Below, one piece after another: positions 16,547-25,772 of a stretch of 54,305 bases of DNA (positions within the stretch are counted from its first letter, which is position 1; each line of letters begins with the position of its first letter). Position numbers and translations under genes: made by a program. Source of the stretch: Planctomycetota bacterium. Lineage in GTDB: Bacteria > Planctomycetota > Phycisphaerae > Sedimentisphaerales > Anaerohalosphaeraceae. The stretch lies in contig VRUI01000027.1 in NCBI GenBank assembly GCA_019456225.1, forward strand, positions 1 through 54,305, in the 5' to 3' direction. The notes beneath the pieces are model-generated. The model worked only from the letters and a program-made list of their open reading frames with translations, did no database searches and was not told the origin of the DNA.

Positions 16547-19081
16547 ATGAAAGTAAGGTTATTACAGAGACTGGTTATTATAGGTGTTTTTGCGTTTAGC
16601 TGTGTTTTTTGTTGTGCAGTAGAGACGGGCAGTACAACTGCTAGTCTGGCCTGGCCGGAAGTCAAGGTTGAAAACCGCCCAGGTGCCATCTGGTGGTGGA
16701 TGGGCAGTGCCGTTGATAAGGAAAACATTACATGGAACCTGGAGACTATGCGCAAGGCGGGTATGGGCGGCGGAACCATTGTACCTATCTATGGTGTCAA
16801 AGGTTATGAGGATCAATATATTCAGCATCTCAGTTCTGAGTTTGTCGAGATGGTCAGCTATGCAAGTAAAGAAGCCCAGCGTCTGGGCATGTGGGTTGAT
16901 ATGGCCACTGGGACCGGCTGGCCTTTCGGCGGGCCTATGATCACAGATGATCACTGCGATGCAAGAGTTGTCTATGAAAATGGAAAAATATCCCAAAAGT
17001 TTTCAGGGAGAAAGGTTAAGCGAGCGGCGCCGGGAAATGCGGGCAAAGCGATAAATCCATTTTCAGCAAAGTCCATGGAGTATTATCTTAAACATTTTGA
17101 CGGGCCGTTTAGCGGTGATGACGTTGTAATGCCGCGCGCTATGTATCATGATTCATACGAATTCATGGGGAACTGGTGCAAAGAACTCCCAACTGAGTTT
17201 AAAAAACGCCGCGGCTATGATCTGATGGAGCATCTGGGTGAACTGTTTGGTGAAAAAGGTGATGCCGATACCGTTGCGAGAATCAAATCTGATTATCGCC
17301 AAACGCTTTCCGATCTGCATCTTGATTATATGAAGACATGGGTTAAATGGTCTGAGTCCAAGGGCTGCACTACGAGGAATCAGGCACACGGATCCTCCTC
17401 CAATCTGCTCGATCTGTATGCGGCAAGCGGAATACCGGAGACTGAAATTTTCGGTGCGTCAGTTTTTGATATCCCCGGAGTCCGCCGTGAAACAAAAAAT
17501 ATTGAAATTTCGAATCAGCCGCAACCGTTGATAATGCATATGGCGTCTTCGGCCGCTCATGTTGCAGGAAAACCGCTCGTTTCATCGGAAACCTGCACAT
17601 GGCTTAGAAACCATTTTCGCACTACTCTTTCACAGGCCAAACCCGAGATCGATCAGCTATTCCTTAACGGAATAAATCACATTTTCTTCCACGGAACCTG
17701 TTACAGTCCTAAAGATGCTCCATGGCCGGGTTGGCTGTTCTACGCATCAATTGAGTACAACTGCCGAAATGCCATTTGGCGTGACGCTCCACTGCTGAAC
17801 GCATATATTACGCGTTGCCAATCTATACTACAGGCAGGCACACCGGATAATGATATCGCCGTCTATTGGCCGGTCTATGATATCTGGCACAGTGAAAAAC
17901 GTAAGCAGCAGATGCTTTCAGTCCATGAGACCGAGTGGCTTACCGAATCGTCTTGCGGAAAAATCGCAGCGCAACTGATTGCAGAGGGTTTCGGTATTGA
18001 TTTTATCTCCGACCGCCAGCTGCTTGCAGGCCAAAGCAAACCTTACAAGGCTGTTATAGTGCCGAAAACCGATTACATGCCACTTGCAACTATGGAAAAG
18101 ATTCTGGAGCTTTCTGCAACTGGCCAAACGGTAATATTTGCTGATAGTCTACCAGCCGACGTACCCGGTTTTAATAAATTAAAAGAGCGTCGTGCAGAAC
18201 TGAAGCAGTTGTTGAAAGACAAGGACAGGCTTGTCGTTAAAAGCGAAGAATTGAAAGACGCCCTGGCAAAAACAAAGGCGATATGTGAACCGATGGTCGA
18301 AAAAGGACTTGACTTTATCCGCCGCAGACATAAGAGCGGATACCATTACTTTATTGCTAATATGTCAGCCAAACCGGTTGACGGCTGGGTTAAACTCGGG
18401 ACTGCGCCAACTAGCGTTGTTGTCATGGATCCGCGTTCGTCACAAACCGGAATTGCAGTTCAACGCGGCAACGATATTTATTTGCAGCTTAAACCCGGTG
18501 AAACACGCATTCTTCGCACATTTGACAGTCGAAAGGCTGCAGGTAATAAGTGGCCGGTTCTTGTCGAAGCCGGTCAGCCTGTTGTCGTCAAAGGTCACTG
18601 GAAGATAAAGTTCGTTGACGGCGGACCGAAATTGCCTGCTGATATCATCACAGATGAGCTTAAATCATGGACAGAGATCGGCGATATTGAAGCAAAGCGA
18701 TTTGCGGGCACTGCCAGATATTCAATTGAAATTGACCTTCCAAAAACCGCGGATGATTGGGTTATTGATCTGGGTGATGTGCGTGAAAGCGCACGCGTTT
18801 TTGTCAACGGCAAAGAAACGCTTGGTCTTTTCAGCATTCCTTACAGCGGCTCGGTAGGCAAGTACCTAAAGCCCGGTAAAAATTTGCTTGAGATCGAGGT
18901 GACTAATCTTTCTGCTAACCGGATTCGGGACCTTGATATAAGAAAAGTTAAGTGGCAGATATTTCATGATATTAACTTCGTAAACCATAACTATAAAAAA
19001 TTCGACGCGTCGAAATGGTCGCTAACGCCATCTGGCCTTCTGGCACCAGTTACTTTGACGCCAATGAAAAATAAATATTGA
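16547..19081 (+). CDS. GH106-family alpha-L-rhamnosidase
   Basis: An 844-residue exported protein (signal peptide MKVRLLQRLVIIGVFAFSCV...). The N-terminal phrase RPGAIWWWMGSAVDKENITW and the following LETMRKAGMGGGTIVPIYG and GMWVDMATGTGWPFGGP are characteristic of GH106. The middle contains SSETCTWLRNHFRTTLSQAK and INHIFFHGTCYSPKDAPWPG. The C-terminal 170 residues are a galactose-binding-like sandwich (ARVFVNGKETLGLFSIPYSG, LKPGKNLLEIEVTNLSANRI), usual for this family. The expected reaction is hydrolysis of terminal alpha-L-rhamnose from pectic rhamnogalacturonan or ulvan-like glycans. The length is near the lower end of the family range and the protein looks intact. The ribosome site is weak (GAAAG). 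Confidence 0.85.
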   Translation: MKVRLLQRLVIIGVFAFSCVFCCAVETGSTTASLAWPEVKVENRPGAIWWWMGSAVDKENITWNLETMRKAGMGGGTIVPIYGVKGYEDQYIQHLSSEFVEMVSYASKEAQRLGMWVDMATGTGWPFGGPMITDDHCDARVVYENGKISQKFSGRKVKRAAPGNAGKAINPFSAKSMEYYLKHFDGPFSGDDVVMPRAMYHDSYEFMGNWCKELPTEFKKRRGYDLMEHLGELFGEKGDADTVARIKSDYRQTLSDLHLDYMKTWVKWSESKGCTTRNQAHGSSSNLLDLYAASGIPETEIFGASVFDIPGVRRETKNIEISNQPQPLIMHMASSAAHVAGKPLVSSETCTWLRNHFRTTLSQAKPEIDQLFLNGINHIFFHGTCYSPKDAPWPGWLFYASIEYNCRNAIWRDAPLLNAYITRCQSILQAGTPDNDIAVYWPVYDIWHSEKRKQQMLSVHETEWLTESSCGKIAAQLIAEGFGIDFISDRQLLAGQSKPYKAVIVPKTDYMPLATMEKILELSATGQTVIFADSLPADVPGFNKLKERRAELKQLLKDKDRLVVKSEELKDALAKTKAICEPMVEKGLDFIRRRHKSGYHYFIANMSAKPVDGWVKLGTAPTSVVVMDPRSSQTGIAVQRGNDIYLQLKPGETRILRTFDSRKAAGNKWPVLVEAGQPVVVKGHWKIKFVDGGPKLPADIITDELKSWTEIGDIEAKRFAGTARYSIEIDLPKTADDWVIDLGDVRESARVFVNGKETLGLFSIPYSGSVGKYLKPGKNLLEIEVTNLSANRIRDLDIRKVKWQIFHDINFVNHNYKKFDASKWSLTPSGLLAPVTLTPMKNKY

Positions 19082-19156
19082 TTGAATTGGCTATTCAACG
19101 CCAAATGAAGTTCTATAAACGGAAGAAATTAACAGGTTACAAGGTATTCGACTAAC

Positions 19157-19200
19157 TTGCACCTGGGAGTTGAATCCGCCATCTTCTATGGGATGGCTGT
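19157..19200 (+). repeat. Leader mosaic unit with TTGAATCCGC core
   Basis: CACCTGGGAGTTGAATCCGC matches 15177-15195 and 16494-16506, and GGGATGGCTGTGAA matches 4410-4423. Pieces of the same leader are therefore shuffled among several upstream regions. Confidence 0.6.
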
Positions 19201-19264
19201 GAATTACGATTATCTCGATTTCAAAAAAATTTCAAAATTATTAAGCAGCGAAGGAAACAGTTGT

Positions 19265-21226
19265 ATGATTAAGAACTCCGCAAAAGAATTTAATCCTTAT
19301 ATCTGCAAACCGGATAAATCTCGTTTGATAGTCATACATCGTTATACGCGATGGAAATTGGTTATGTCTAAAATACTGATTGTAATTATATGCCTATCAA
19401 ATGTTTCATACGCTGAAGCGGCATGGACTGTTGGTTCACCCAACGGCAGGCTCTCTGTAACTGTTGTACAAAAACAACTCGGAACACCATATTCCGATCA
19501 GAAGAATCTCTATTATCGTGTGAACCTTGATGGCAAGGAAGTTCTGCCATATGCTCCGCTGGGAGTTGTTATGGATGGCACAGCAGGTGATTTCGTATCA
19601 GGACTCACTTTTGTTGGGCTATCAGACAACAAAATCGATGAAACCTATCACATGCCTGTCGGCAAGAAAAGCAAGCGTACCAATTTTGCCAATGAAAAGA
19701 CCCTGGTTTTCAGGAACACTCATGGGAAAACAATGGAAATAATTCTGCGGGCATATGACGACGCGATTGCGTGGCGTTATCGCTTTGGCGGTAAGGGAAA
19801 CGCAACGATTCTTTCCGAGGCCACTGCATTCAGGTTCTCACCTGACACTATGGGTTGGCTTCAGCCTTACAATAAGAATTATGAAGAGTTCTTCTGCCAA
19901 GCCGGAAAAGGCAAGGCTCAGCAATATTGTTTCCCCGCTTTGTTCAAGACATCTTCCGGCATATGGTTACTGATCACCGAAGCGGCTGTGTATGGTGATT
20001 ATGCCGGTGCGAGATTGCATGGAACCATTGATGGAACCGGAATTTTTAAGGTAAAGCTCCCTGGAACTGTCAGCGGCAAGGGGCCGTGGACGATGCCTTG
20101 GAGGGTTGCTATCATTGGGGATAAGATCGGCACTATCGTCGAATCCGTGGTGGTTGACAATCTCAATCCGCCATGCGAGGTGGTGGATCTTAGTTGGATC
20201 AAGCCTGGCCGTGTCACATTTCCATGGTGGTCAGATCTCAACGTAAACGGAAAATACGAGAGGCTTAAGGAATATGTAGACTTTGCTTCACAGATGGGTT
20301 GGGAATGGATCGAATTTGATACGGCTCTGATGGAGGGAGACCTCGGCGGCACTGACACATGGATGACGACGCCCTGGGTTCCTGAACTTATCAAATATGC
20401 CGCTTCAAGAAATGTGAATGTTTACGGATGGGATCATTGGAGGAATCTTGATACGGCTGAAAAAAGAGACAAGATTTTCAGCCTGTTTAATAAGTTCGGC
20501 ATCAAGGGGATCAAAATCGACTTTCTCGATAGCGACTTGCAGGAAAGATTCCAATTCCGTGATGATGCGATCAAAGATTGTTTGAAACATAAACTTATGC
20601 TTAGTTTTCACGGCGCCACAGTCCCGAGAGGCCAACAACGTCGCTGGCCGCACATTGCCACATGGGAAGCAGTAAAAGGAGCTGAATTCTACATGGAATG
20701 GAGCAAAAAACCAAACACGCCATCTCATAACTGTATGTTACCGTTTACAAGAAACGTTGTCGGTTCGATGGACTATACCCCTGTCACCTTTTCCACTAAA
20801 AGAAGAAAGACCACCGATGCTCACGAACTGGCTCTTTCGGTCATTTTTGAATCCGGTTGGATGTGTTTAGCCGACAGCCCGGAATCCTATAACGCAAACC
20901 CGGCCAAACAGTTTCTCAAAGATGTACACGCTGCATGGGATGACATTCACTTTATTGATGGTTATCCAGGCCGGTTCGTATGCCTCGCACGACGAAAGGG
21001 TAATGATTGGTTCGTTGCTGGCATCAATACAGGCAAAGCTCGAACACTGCTTATAGACCTCGATTTTATTAAGCCGGGTACCTACCCAGTGAGACTGTAT
21101 AAAGATGCGAAGACCAGCAGTGAAATCGCCGTCGAACAACTGAATGTCAAAACCTCGGACGGATTGAAAATTACAATGCGCCAAAACGGCGGTTTTGCTG
21201 TCATGTTCACATCAGCTCTGCCCTGA
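19265..21226 (+). CDS. GH97-family alpha-glycosidase
   Basis: The start at ATG 19265 was chosen for its AAGGA site. An alternative ATG at 19364 would begin the protein exactly at the signal peptide (MSKILIVIICLSNVSYAEA) but lacks a ribosome site. From there the protein is typical GH97: an N-terminal sandwich beginning AWTVGSPNGRLSVTVVQKQL, then a TIM barrel with WEWIEFDTALMEGDLGG and IKGIKIDFLDSDLQERFQF. In the latter, Asp419 (counting from 19265) is placed like the nucleophile of the retaining alpha-galactosidase subgroup. The C-terminal sandwich ends GLKITMRQNGGFAVMF. GH97 enzymes act on alpha-glucosides or alpha-galactosides; the Asp-type motif favours galactosidase. It is the last GH of the first block; a decayed region with leader repeat copy 4 follows. 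Confidence 0.8.
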   Translation: MIKNSAKEFNPYICKPDKSRLIVIHRYTRWKLVMSKILIVIICLSNVSYAEAAWTVGSPNGRLSVTVVQKQLGTPYSDQKNLYYRVNLDGKEVLPYAPLGVVMDGTAGDFVSGLTFVGLSDNKIDETYHMPVGKKSKRTNFANEKTLVFRNTHGKTMEIILRAYDDAIAWRYRFGGKGNATILSEATAFRFSPDTMGWLQPYNKNYEEFFCQAGKGKAQQYCFPALFKTSSGIWLLITEAAVYGDYAGARLHGTIDGTGIFKVKLPGTVSGKGPWTMPWRVAIIGDKIGTIVESVVVDNLNPPCEVVDLSWIKPGRVTFPWWSDLNVNGKYERLKEYVDFASQMGWEWIEFDTALMEGDLGGTDTWMTTPWVPELIKYAASRNVNVYGWDHWRNLDTAEKRDKIFSLFNKFGIKGIKIDFLDSDLQERFQFRDDAIKDCLKHKLMLSFHGATVPRGQQRRWPHIATWEAVKGAEFYMEWSKKPNTPSHNCMLPFTRNVVGSMDYTPVTFSTKRRKTTDAHELALSVIFESGWMCLADSPESYNANPAKQFLKDVHAAWDDIHFIDGYPGRFVCLARRKGNDWFVAGINTGKARTLLIDLDFIKPGTYPVRLYKDAKTSSEIAVEQLNVKTSDGLKITMRQNGGFAVMFTSALP

Positions 21227-21290
21227 TAAGAATCAGTTATTTTATCAAAATATGTTGGCATTGCTAAAACCAAGACGCTTGCCAAGATAG

Positions 21291-21467
21291 CAAACAGACT
21301 TGCAAGGAAGTACACAAGGTAAATTTAAGGGTCAGTGGTGGTATACTTACCATACTGAAGAATTGTCAGGCGGCAATCCCGGTTCAAGGTGTGTTTGCGT
21401 AGATAAGATGTATATTAACGGTGACAAAATTGAACCGGTAACTTACTCTTCCCTCTGGAAGGATTGA
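21291..21467 (+). pseudogene. Remnant: C-terminus of a GH43-like protein
   Basis: After an in-frame TAG at 21288 the frame reads GKFKGQWWYTYHTEELSGGN, then PGSRCVCVDKMYINGDKIEP and a TGA at 21465. The pattern Trp/Tyr-rich strand, H-x-x-x-LSGGN, R-x-V-C-V-D and a short final hairpin is typical of the last blade of GH43 beta-xylosidase/arabinofuranosidase-type proteins. There is no start codon or upstream domain. The leader repeat homology begins at its very end, which suggests deletion or element insertion. Confidence 0.55.
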
Positions 21468-21591
21468 TAGAAAGGCCATTTTTAGCTAATTTGAAGTTAA
21501 GTTTTGCTTGATCAGTAAGAAAAACGAATTTTTCGCACATTATGGAAATAAAACCTGCATACTCTGCGTTTACATCTATATAAATACCTAA

Positions 21592-21681
21592 GGCTGTATG
21601 GGAAGCAGAGAATTGAGCCATCTGTCCCAGGCAGCCATCGAATCCAACGGTTGGATTCGAAAATCATTGTGCAACAGGCTC
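21592..21681 (+). repeat. Dispersed leader repeat, copy 4
   Basis: GGCTGTATGGGAAGCAGAGA begins the copy and CATTGTGCAACAGGCTC ends it. The internal hairpin CGAATCCAA CGG TTGGATTCG is a perfect 9-bp stem. Homology with copy 1 extends upstream to about 21460 and with copy 2 at CCTGCATACTCTGCGTTTA. A TATAAA lies about 12 bp upstream, in the same place as TATAAT in copies 2 and 3. The distance to the Svx-like start is 78 bp. Confidence 0.8.
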
Positions 21682-21759
21682 AGAAGCCCTTGACACAAGG
21701 CGATGGAGCTGGTAATATAGGGGGATTAGTCTTTGGTTCATTCTTTCATGGAGATACGT

Positions 21760-24700
21760 ATGCTAAAATGCACAGTTGTTTTGTCTACTTTGCTTCTGTT
21801 TATGGTGAGCACCGCCGCGAATGGCGAATATGAATACTACAAGGGCTCGCAGTTCCCTGGGAAGGGACTCCGGAAAGATGTCGAGATTCGCACGGTGGTT
21901 ACCGAAGGCGGTAAGCCGACCGAATACAAGCGGCGCGAGGTGAAGTTCTTTCCGCGCAAGGGCGTAGACAGTATCCCGGTGGTCTATGGGATGATCAAAC
22001 GCGACTGGACGCTCACCGAACTGGGCAAATCGTTTACCCCCAAGGCGTTCCTCAAAGGTGACAAACTCAACGCGCACTTGATCGGGTTCCGTGGGATCGG
22101 AACCAAGCACGACGCCCCCTCCATGGAACAGCCCAACCCGCCGGCAGTGGTGTTGCGGTTACCCGACGGCAGCAAGCGCGCCTATACGGGCAAGAGCTTC
22201 TCCGATGCGGACATCAAAGTGATCATGCCCATTTTCAATAAGGAAATGGCGCGGATTCGCAACTCAGCGATCAAGGTCAAATATGACGTCCCTAGCGGAT
22301 TCAGGGCCCAATTCCCTGATATAGCCAAACCCGGCGAACCGGGGACCATGCTAATGACGACCGATCACTTCGCCTGGGGCGGAGGCAGCCAAAACCCTAA
22401 AAGCCCGTTCATCGGAAAGACCCTCAAAGACGGCGACATCTACCGTTCGTTCCTGCGTGAGTGGATGGAGAACATGTGGACGCTCTACGAATACTCCGGC
22501 GACCTGATGCCCTATTGGGATCGTCCGATGCAGTACAAGTACACCATCAAAGTGGGCGGAACCAAGCGTGACGGGCATGAAGGCGTTCGCGGGGGCGCCG
22601 GTGGTTCATACGGTAGTTGCGTAGCTTCGCATGCCAACGTTGGAATCATCGCCCACGAATATGGGCACGGTATACGGCCCAACGCCCTCCCCATGGGCGG
22701 TGGCGAAGCCGGTGCCGACACCTCGAGTGTGTTCTGTTACCCCGGAAGGCGGGGCTGTCATCACACGGTGAGTCCCTACCGTAACGTTTTCAACGGATTC
22801 AGCGGGTACGGATATGTTACGTTTTGGACACTGATGGGCGACAATCCGAATCTCGGGTACGGTTGGTTTAACGCCATCCCCGCCGGGCATGACGAAGGCA
22901 ATCCGCTGGTCACCATCGCGCGAATGCTCGAACAACGCGGGATCGCCAAAAACGGAATCCGTGGATTGGGCGACCTGTTCGGCGAATATGCCGCGCGCAT
23001 GAGCAACTTTGATCTCGAACTGCAAGGCGACTACCGGAAACAGATATACGCCCCCACGAGGCAATGGCTTGAACCGGTTGACCTGAAAGAGAACATCTGG
23101 CGCGTTCCGATGGGCAACGCTCCGGAACCCTTCGGCATGAACGTCGTGCGGATTATTCCGGAAAAAGGCGACAGGAAGATCGGCATCGATTTTCTCGGAT
23201 ATCACGATCCGAAGACCTACTCCGATTGGCGCGTCTGCCTCAGCCGTGTGAAGGCCGACGGAACGATCACCTACTCCGGCATGATCAACAAGGGCAAGTT
23301 AGTAATGAACATCGAACCCGATGATGCGTCGATCTGGATGACGGTGGCGGCCACCCCTACTGCGGTGTTCCATGCCGGCAAGGCAGGAAAAGGAAAACGT
23401 GCCGGGAAGGATGGCAGAGAAGGAATGGACGGCGTCTTCGCCAGCGGCGTCCATGCATTCCGCTATCCGTGGAAAGCGGAATTTCTGGGCTGCACGCCCG
23501 GCTCGCTCGCTCACTTCAAAGATGAATACGGCAAAGACAATGCGTTTAACAAAAACACCTACGCTCCGCGGCACCCCAGCACCACAGCACCTGCGGCACC
23601 TGCCGGCGGGAAGTTCCATAAAAACGGTGGCGGATGGGTGGCCAACTCCGCCAAAGTGGATGCATCGGCCTACGTGGGCAAGAATGCGATGGTGCTGGGC
23701 AATGCCAAAGTGTTGGGCAATGCCAGCATCGAAGACTTCGCCATCGTCAAAGACAAGGCCGTGGTCAAGGACAACGCGAAGATCTCCGGAGGTGCCGTCA
23801 TCACCGCTGGCGCCGTGTTTGACGAATACGACCGAACCTGGGTCAATGAACCGATAAGCTATGCCCAGGTCAAAAAGCATAAGGAACCGATCGCTCGGGA
23901 AGTCCCCGCTCGCGGCGAATCCCCTAAACTCCACCCCGAATCCCTGCTGGTCAACTACGCCATGGAGTCGCCGAACAACGTCCTCCTTGAAGACTTCTAT
24001 CGTACCATCAGCGCCACGGGCTACGCCAAGATGCAGGAGCCCAACTACAACGGGTATCTTACGGGACAACCCAGGCACTTCGCTGATGGCGACCGGATCG
24101 GATTCCGATTCAACGGGAAGAACCAGTGGGCAGAACTCTCGCCGCAGGCGTTCGACCTGGCGTCAGCGACTATGGATATGACGATCCGGCTCGATGGCAG
24201 TCGGTCAGGGACGATTTTCGACTTCGGTTCTTCCAAAGACGATAACCTGGTGTTGTCGGTTTCTTATTCCGGCAGGTTGCAATTGGTGGGGACGGTCAAG
24301 GGGCAGCGCGTTCTTTTGTTGAACACTCGGGCCGTCAAGCGAAACAAATGGATGCAGGTGCGGATCGAGATGGACGGGAAGAAGGCCTCGCTGTATGTCG
24401 ACAACAAACTGTCGGCCAGCAAGATGAGTCCGATTCGCCCGTGCGACTTCTACCTCCCCGATGCCGTCGATTCCAACCTGCTCGCGGCCAATCGCGACGG
24501 CTACAAGCCACTGGCAGTGAGTTTCGATTATGTGGTGATCTACCACACCGTGCACGAAGACTTCTCCAAGCTGAACCCGCCGCGGATGGATACGCCCATC
24601 ATGCCCGATGCCCAATACATCGCGTCCTACAAGAAGTACGTGGACAAGATCAACGCCATCAATAAAACCACCAATCAAGGGCGTCCAAACTTCGACAAGG

Positions 24701-25713
24701 ACAAGGCGATACTGAAACCCTACAAAGACAAAGCTAAGGGCCGCATGAAGGAACTGCTCGAGCGTAACCCGCGGTTTAGTGCAGCGAAGAAAGCGCTGGC
24801 GGCGAAGGAGAATGAAATCGACACGATAGCCAAGAATGTCGCAGATGAATATGACGCCACCCCAGAAGGACGCAAACTCCTGCAAAAGGAACAACAACTC
24901 AGGAAGGAATACGACGACGCCCGGAAAGAGCTTGACGCGTACAAAGACAAGTTCCTTGTCAAAGGTAAGGTACTTTCCAAAGATAAGGAATACCAAGCCG
25001 CCAACGCCGAAAAGGAACAGGCAGATAGAAACCGCAGCAAAATGTATACGAAAGTCAAAGCAGAGCTCCGGAAGAAGAATCCGAAACTGAATGATCATGA
25101 ACTGAATGGCCGAGCCGGGCAAGATTACAGAATAGTGCAGACCATTAATGCCATGCGAAACACTAATAGAGTGGTGATCCGCGTCAGGGAATCCATCTGG
25201 GAAAAACGCAAAGGCGAAAAGGGAACGGAGTTGGAGAAGAAAGAAAAACGGCTACGTGAGGAACGCAGGCCTATCCAAGACCAACGTCGTAACGCACATC
25301 TTACCGCGGCAACAGCGAAGACCCGAAAGGCCAAGATGGAACTCATTTCTCTTAAAAAGGACGTAGTCGATGCCGAAGCTGACGCATATGAACCGTATGC
25401 TGCTGAGCTGGAATGGCTCGACTCCTTTGAGGGCAAGACGTTTGGAAGGTCCTACAACGCCAACTACGACTCCTATTTCAGGTCGAAGATAGCAGCAGGC
25501 GGAACCGGGATTACGATCAACTCCGAGGTCAGTCAGTTGCAGAAGATCGCCGAGCTGGGGAACAACCCAGCCGTGTGGCGCACGGAAGTGAACTGGGATT
25601 GGCGAACGCCCGAAGAAGTAGACGGTTCTATCGCTAAACTGCCGCTGATGAAGAAATGGATCGAGAGAAATCGCGGACCGATACAGAAGAGCAATCCTGC
25701 CAAGAGGAAGTAG
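21760..25713 (+). CDS. Giant exported Svx/AvrXca-like HExxH protein, cassette 1
   Basis: The start is ATG 21760 (GGAGA 6 bp before), giving 1317 residues and signal peptide MLKCTVVLSTLLLFMVSTAANG. The N-terminal module (YYKGSQFPGKGLRKDVEIRT) is shared with the gene at 35609. A peptidase-like region contains HEYGHG (His299, Glu300, His303) and GGGEAG with Glu316 as candidate third zinc ligand. Residues about 621-688 are a left-handed beta-helix of hexapeptides (SAYVGKNAMVLGNAKVLGNA), and about 777-940 a LamG-like module. Residues about 947-1223 are a Lys/Glu-rich coiled coil. A conserved tail, WRTEVNWDWRTPEEVDG, closes the protein. The family resemblance is to Svx/AvrXca secreted virulence proteins; proteolysis is inferred, not shown. 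An FGE-fold gene follows after 59 bp. Confidence 0.7.
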   Translation: MLKCTVVLSTLLLFMVSTAANGEYEYYKGSQFPGKGLRKDVEIRTVVTEGGKPTEYKRREVKFFPRKGVDSIPVVYGMIKRDWTLTELGKSFTPKAFLKGDKLNAHLIGFRGIGTKHDAPSMEQPNPPAVVLRLPDGSKRAYTGKSFSDADIKVIMPIFNKEMARIRNSAIKVKYDVPSGFRAQFPDIAKPGEPGTMLMTTDHFAWGGGSQNPKSPFIGKTLKDGDIYRSFLREWMENMWTLYEYSGDLMPYWDRPMQYKYTIKVGGTKRDGHEGVRGGAGGSYGSCVASHANVGIIAHEYGHGIRPNALPMGGGEAGADTSSVFCYPGRRGCHHTVSPYRNVFNGFSGYGYVTFWTLMGDNPNLGYGWFNAIPAGHDEGNPLVTIARMLEQRGIAKNGIRGLGDLFGEYAARMSNFDLELQGDYRKQIYAPTRQWLEPVDLKENIWRVPMGNAPEPFGMNVVRIIPEKGDRKIGIDFLGYHDPKTYSDWRVCLSRVKADGTITYSGMINKGKLVMNIEPDDASIWMTVAATPTAVFHAGKAGKGKRAGKDGREGMDGVFASGVHAFRYPWKAEFLGCTPGSLAHFKDEYGKDNAFNKNTYAPRHPSTTAPAAPAGGKFHKNGGGWVANSAKVDASAYVGKNAMVLGNAKVLGNASIEDFAIVKDKAVVKDNAKISGGAVITAGAVFDEYDRTWVNEPISYAQVKKHKEPIAREVPARGESPKLHPESLLVNYAMESPNNVLLEDFYRTISATGYAKMQEPNYNGYLTGQPRHFADGDRIGFRFNGKNQWAELSPQAFDLASATMDMTIRLDGSRSGTIFDFGSSKDDNLVLSVSYSGRLQLVGTVKGQRVLLLNTRAVKRNKWMQVRIEMDGKKASLYVDNKLSASKMSPIRPCDFYLPDAVDSNLLAANRDGYKPLAVSFDYVVIYHTVHEDFSKLNPPRMDTPIMPDAQYIASYKKYVDKINAINKTTNQGRPNFDKDKAILKPYKDKAKGRMKELLERNPRFSAAKKALAAKENEIDTIAKNVADEYDATPEGRKLLQKEQQLRKEYDDARKELDAYKDKFLVKGKVLSKDKEYQAANAEKEQADRNRSKMYTKVKAELRKKNPKLNDHELNGRAGQDYRIVQTINAMRNTNRVVIRVRESIWEKRKGEKGTELEKKEKRLREERRPIQDQRRNAHLTAATAKTRKAKMELISLKKDVVDAEADAYEPYAAELEWLDSFEGKTFGRSYNANYDSYFRSKIAAGGTGITINSEVSQLQKIAELGNNPAVWRTEVNWDWRTPEEVDGSIAKLPLMKKWIERNRGPIQKSNPAKRK

Positions 25714-25772
25714 CGGCGATCGGTACGAATATGTTTAAGATAAGATAACCACAGAAAACCACTGGAGACAGA

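Larger units (their letters stand above)
21227..21759 (+). other. Intergenic region: gene remnant plus leader repeat
   Basis: These 533 bp contain the 3' remnant of a GH43-like gene (21291-21467), then sequence homologous to the extended copy 1 repeat (from about 21460), then leader repeat copy 4 and 78 bp of leader before the Svx-like gene. No complete gene is present. Confidence 0.65.

Noticed and set aside
24205-25122. 305-codon minus-strand open frame
   Set aside because: It is antisense to the LamG/coiled-coil part of the first Svx-like protein, and its hydrophobic look comes from reverse-complemented Lys/Glu codons.
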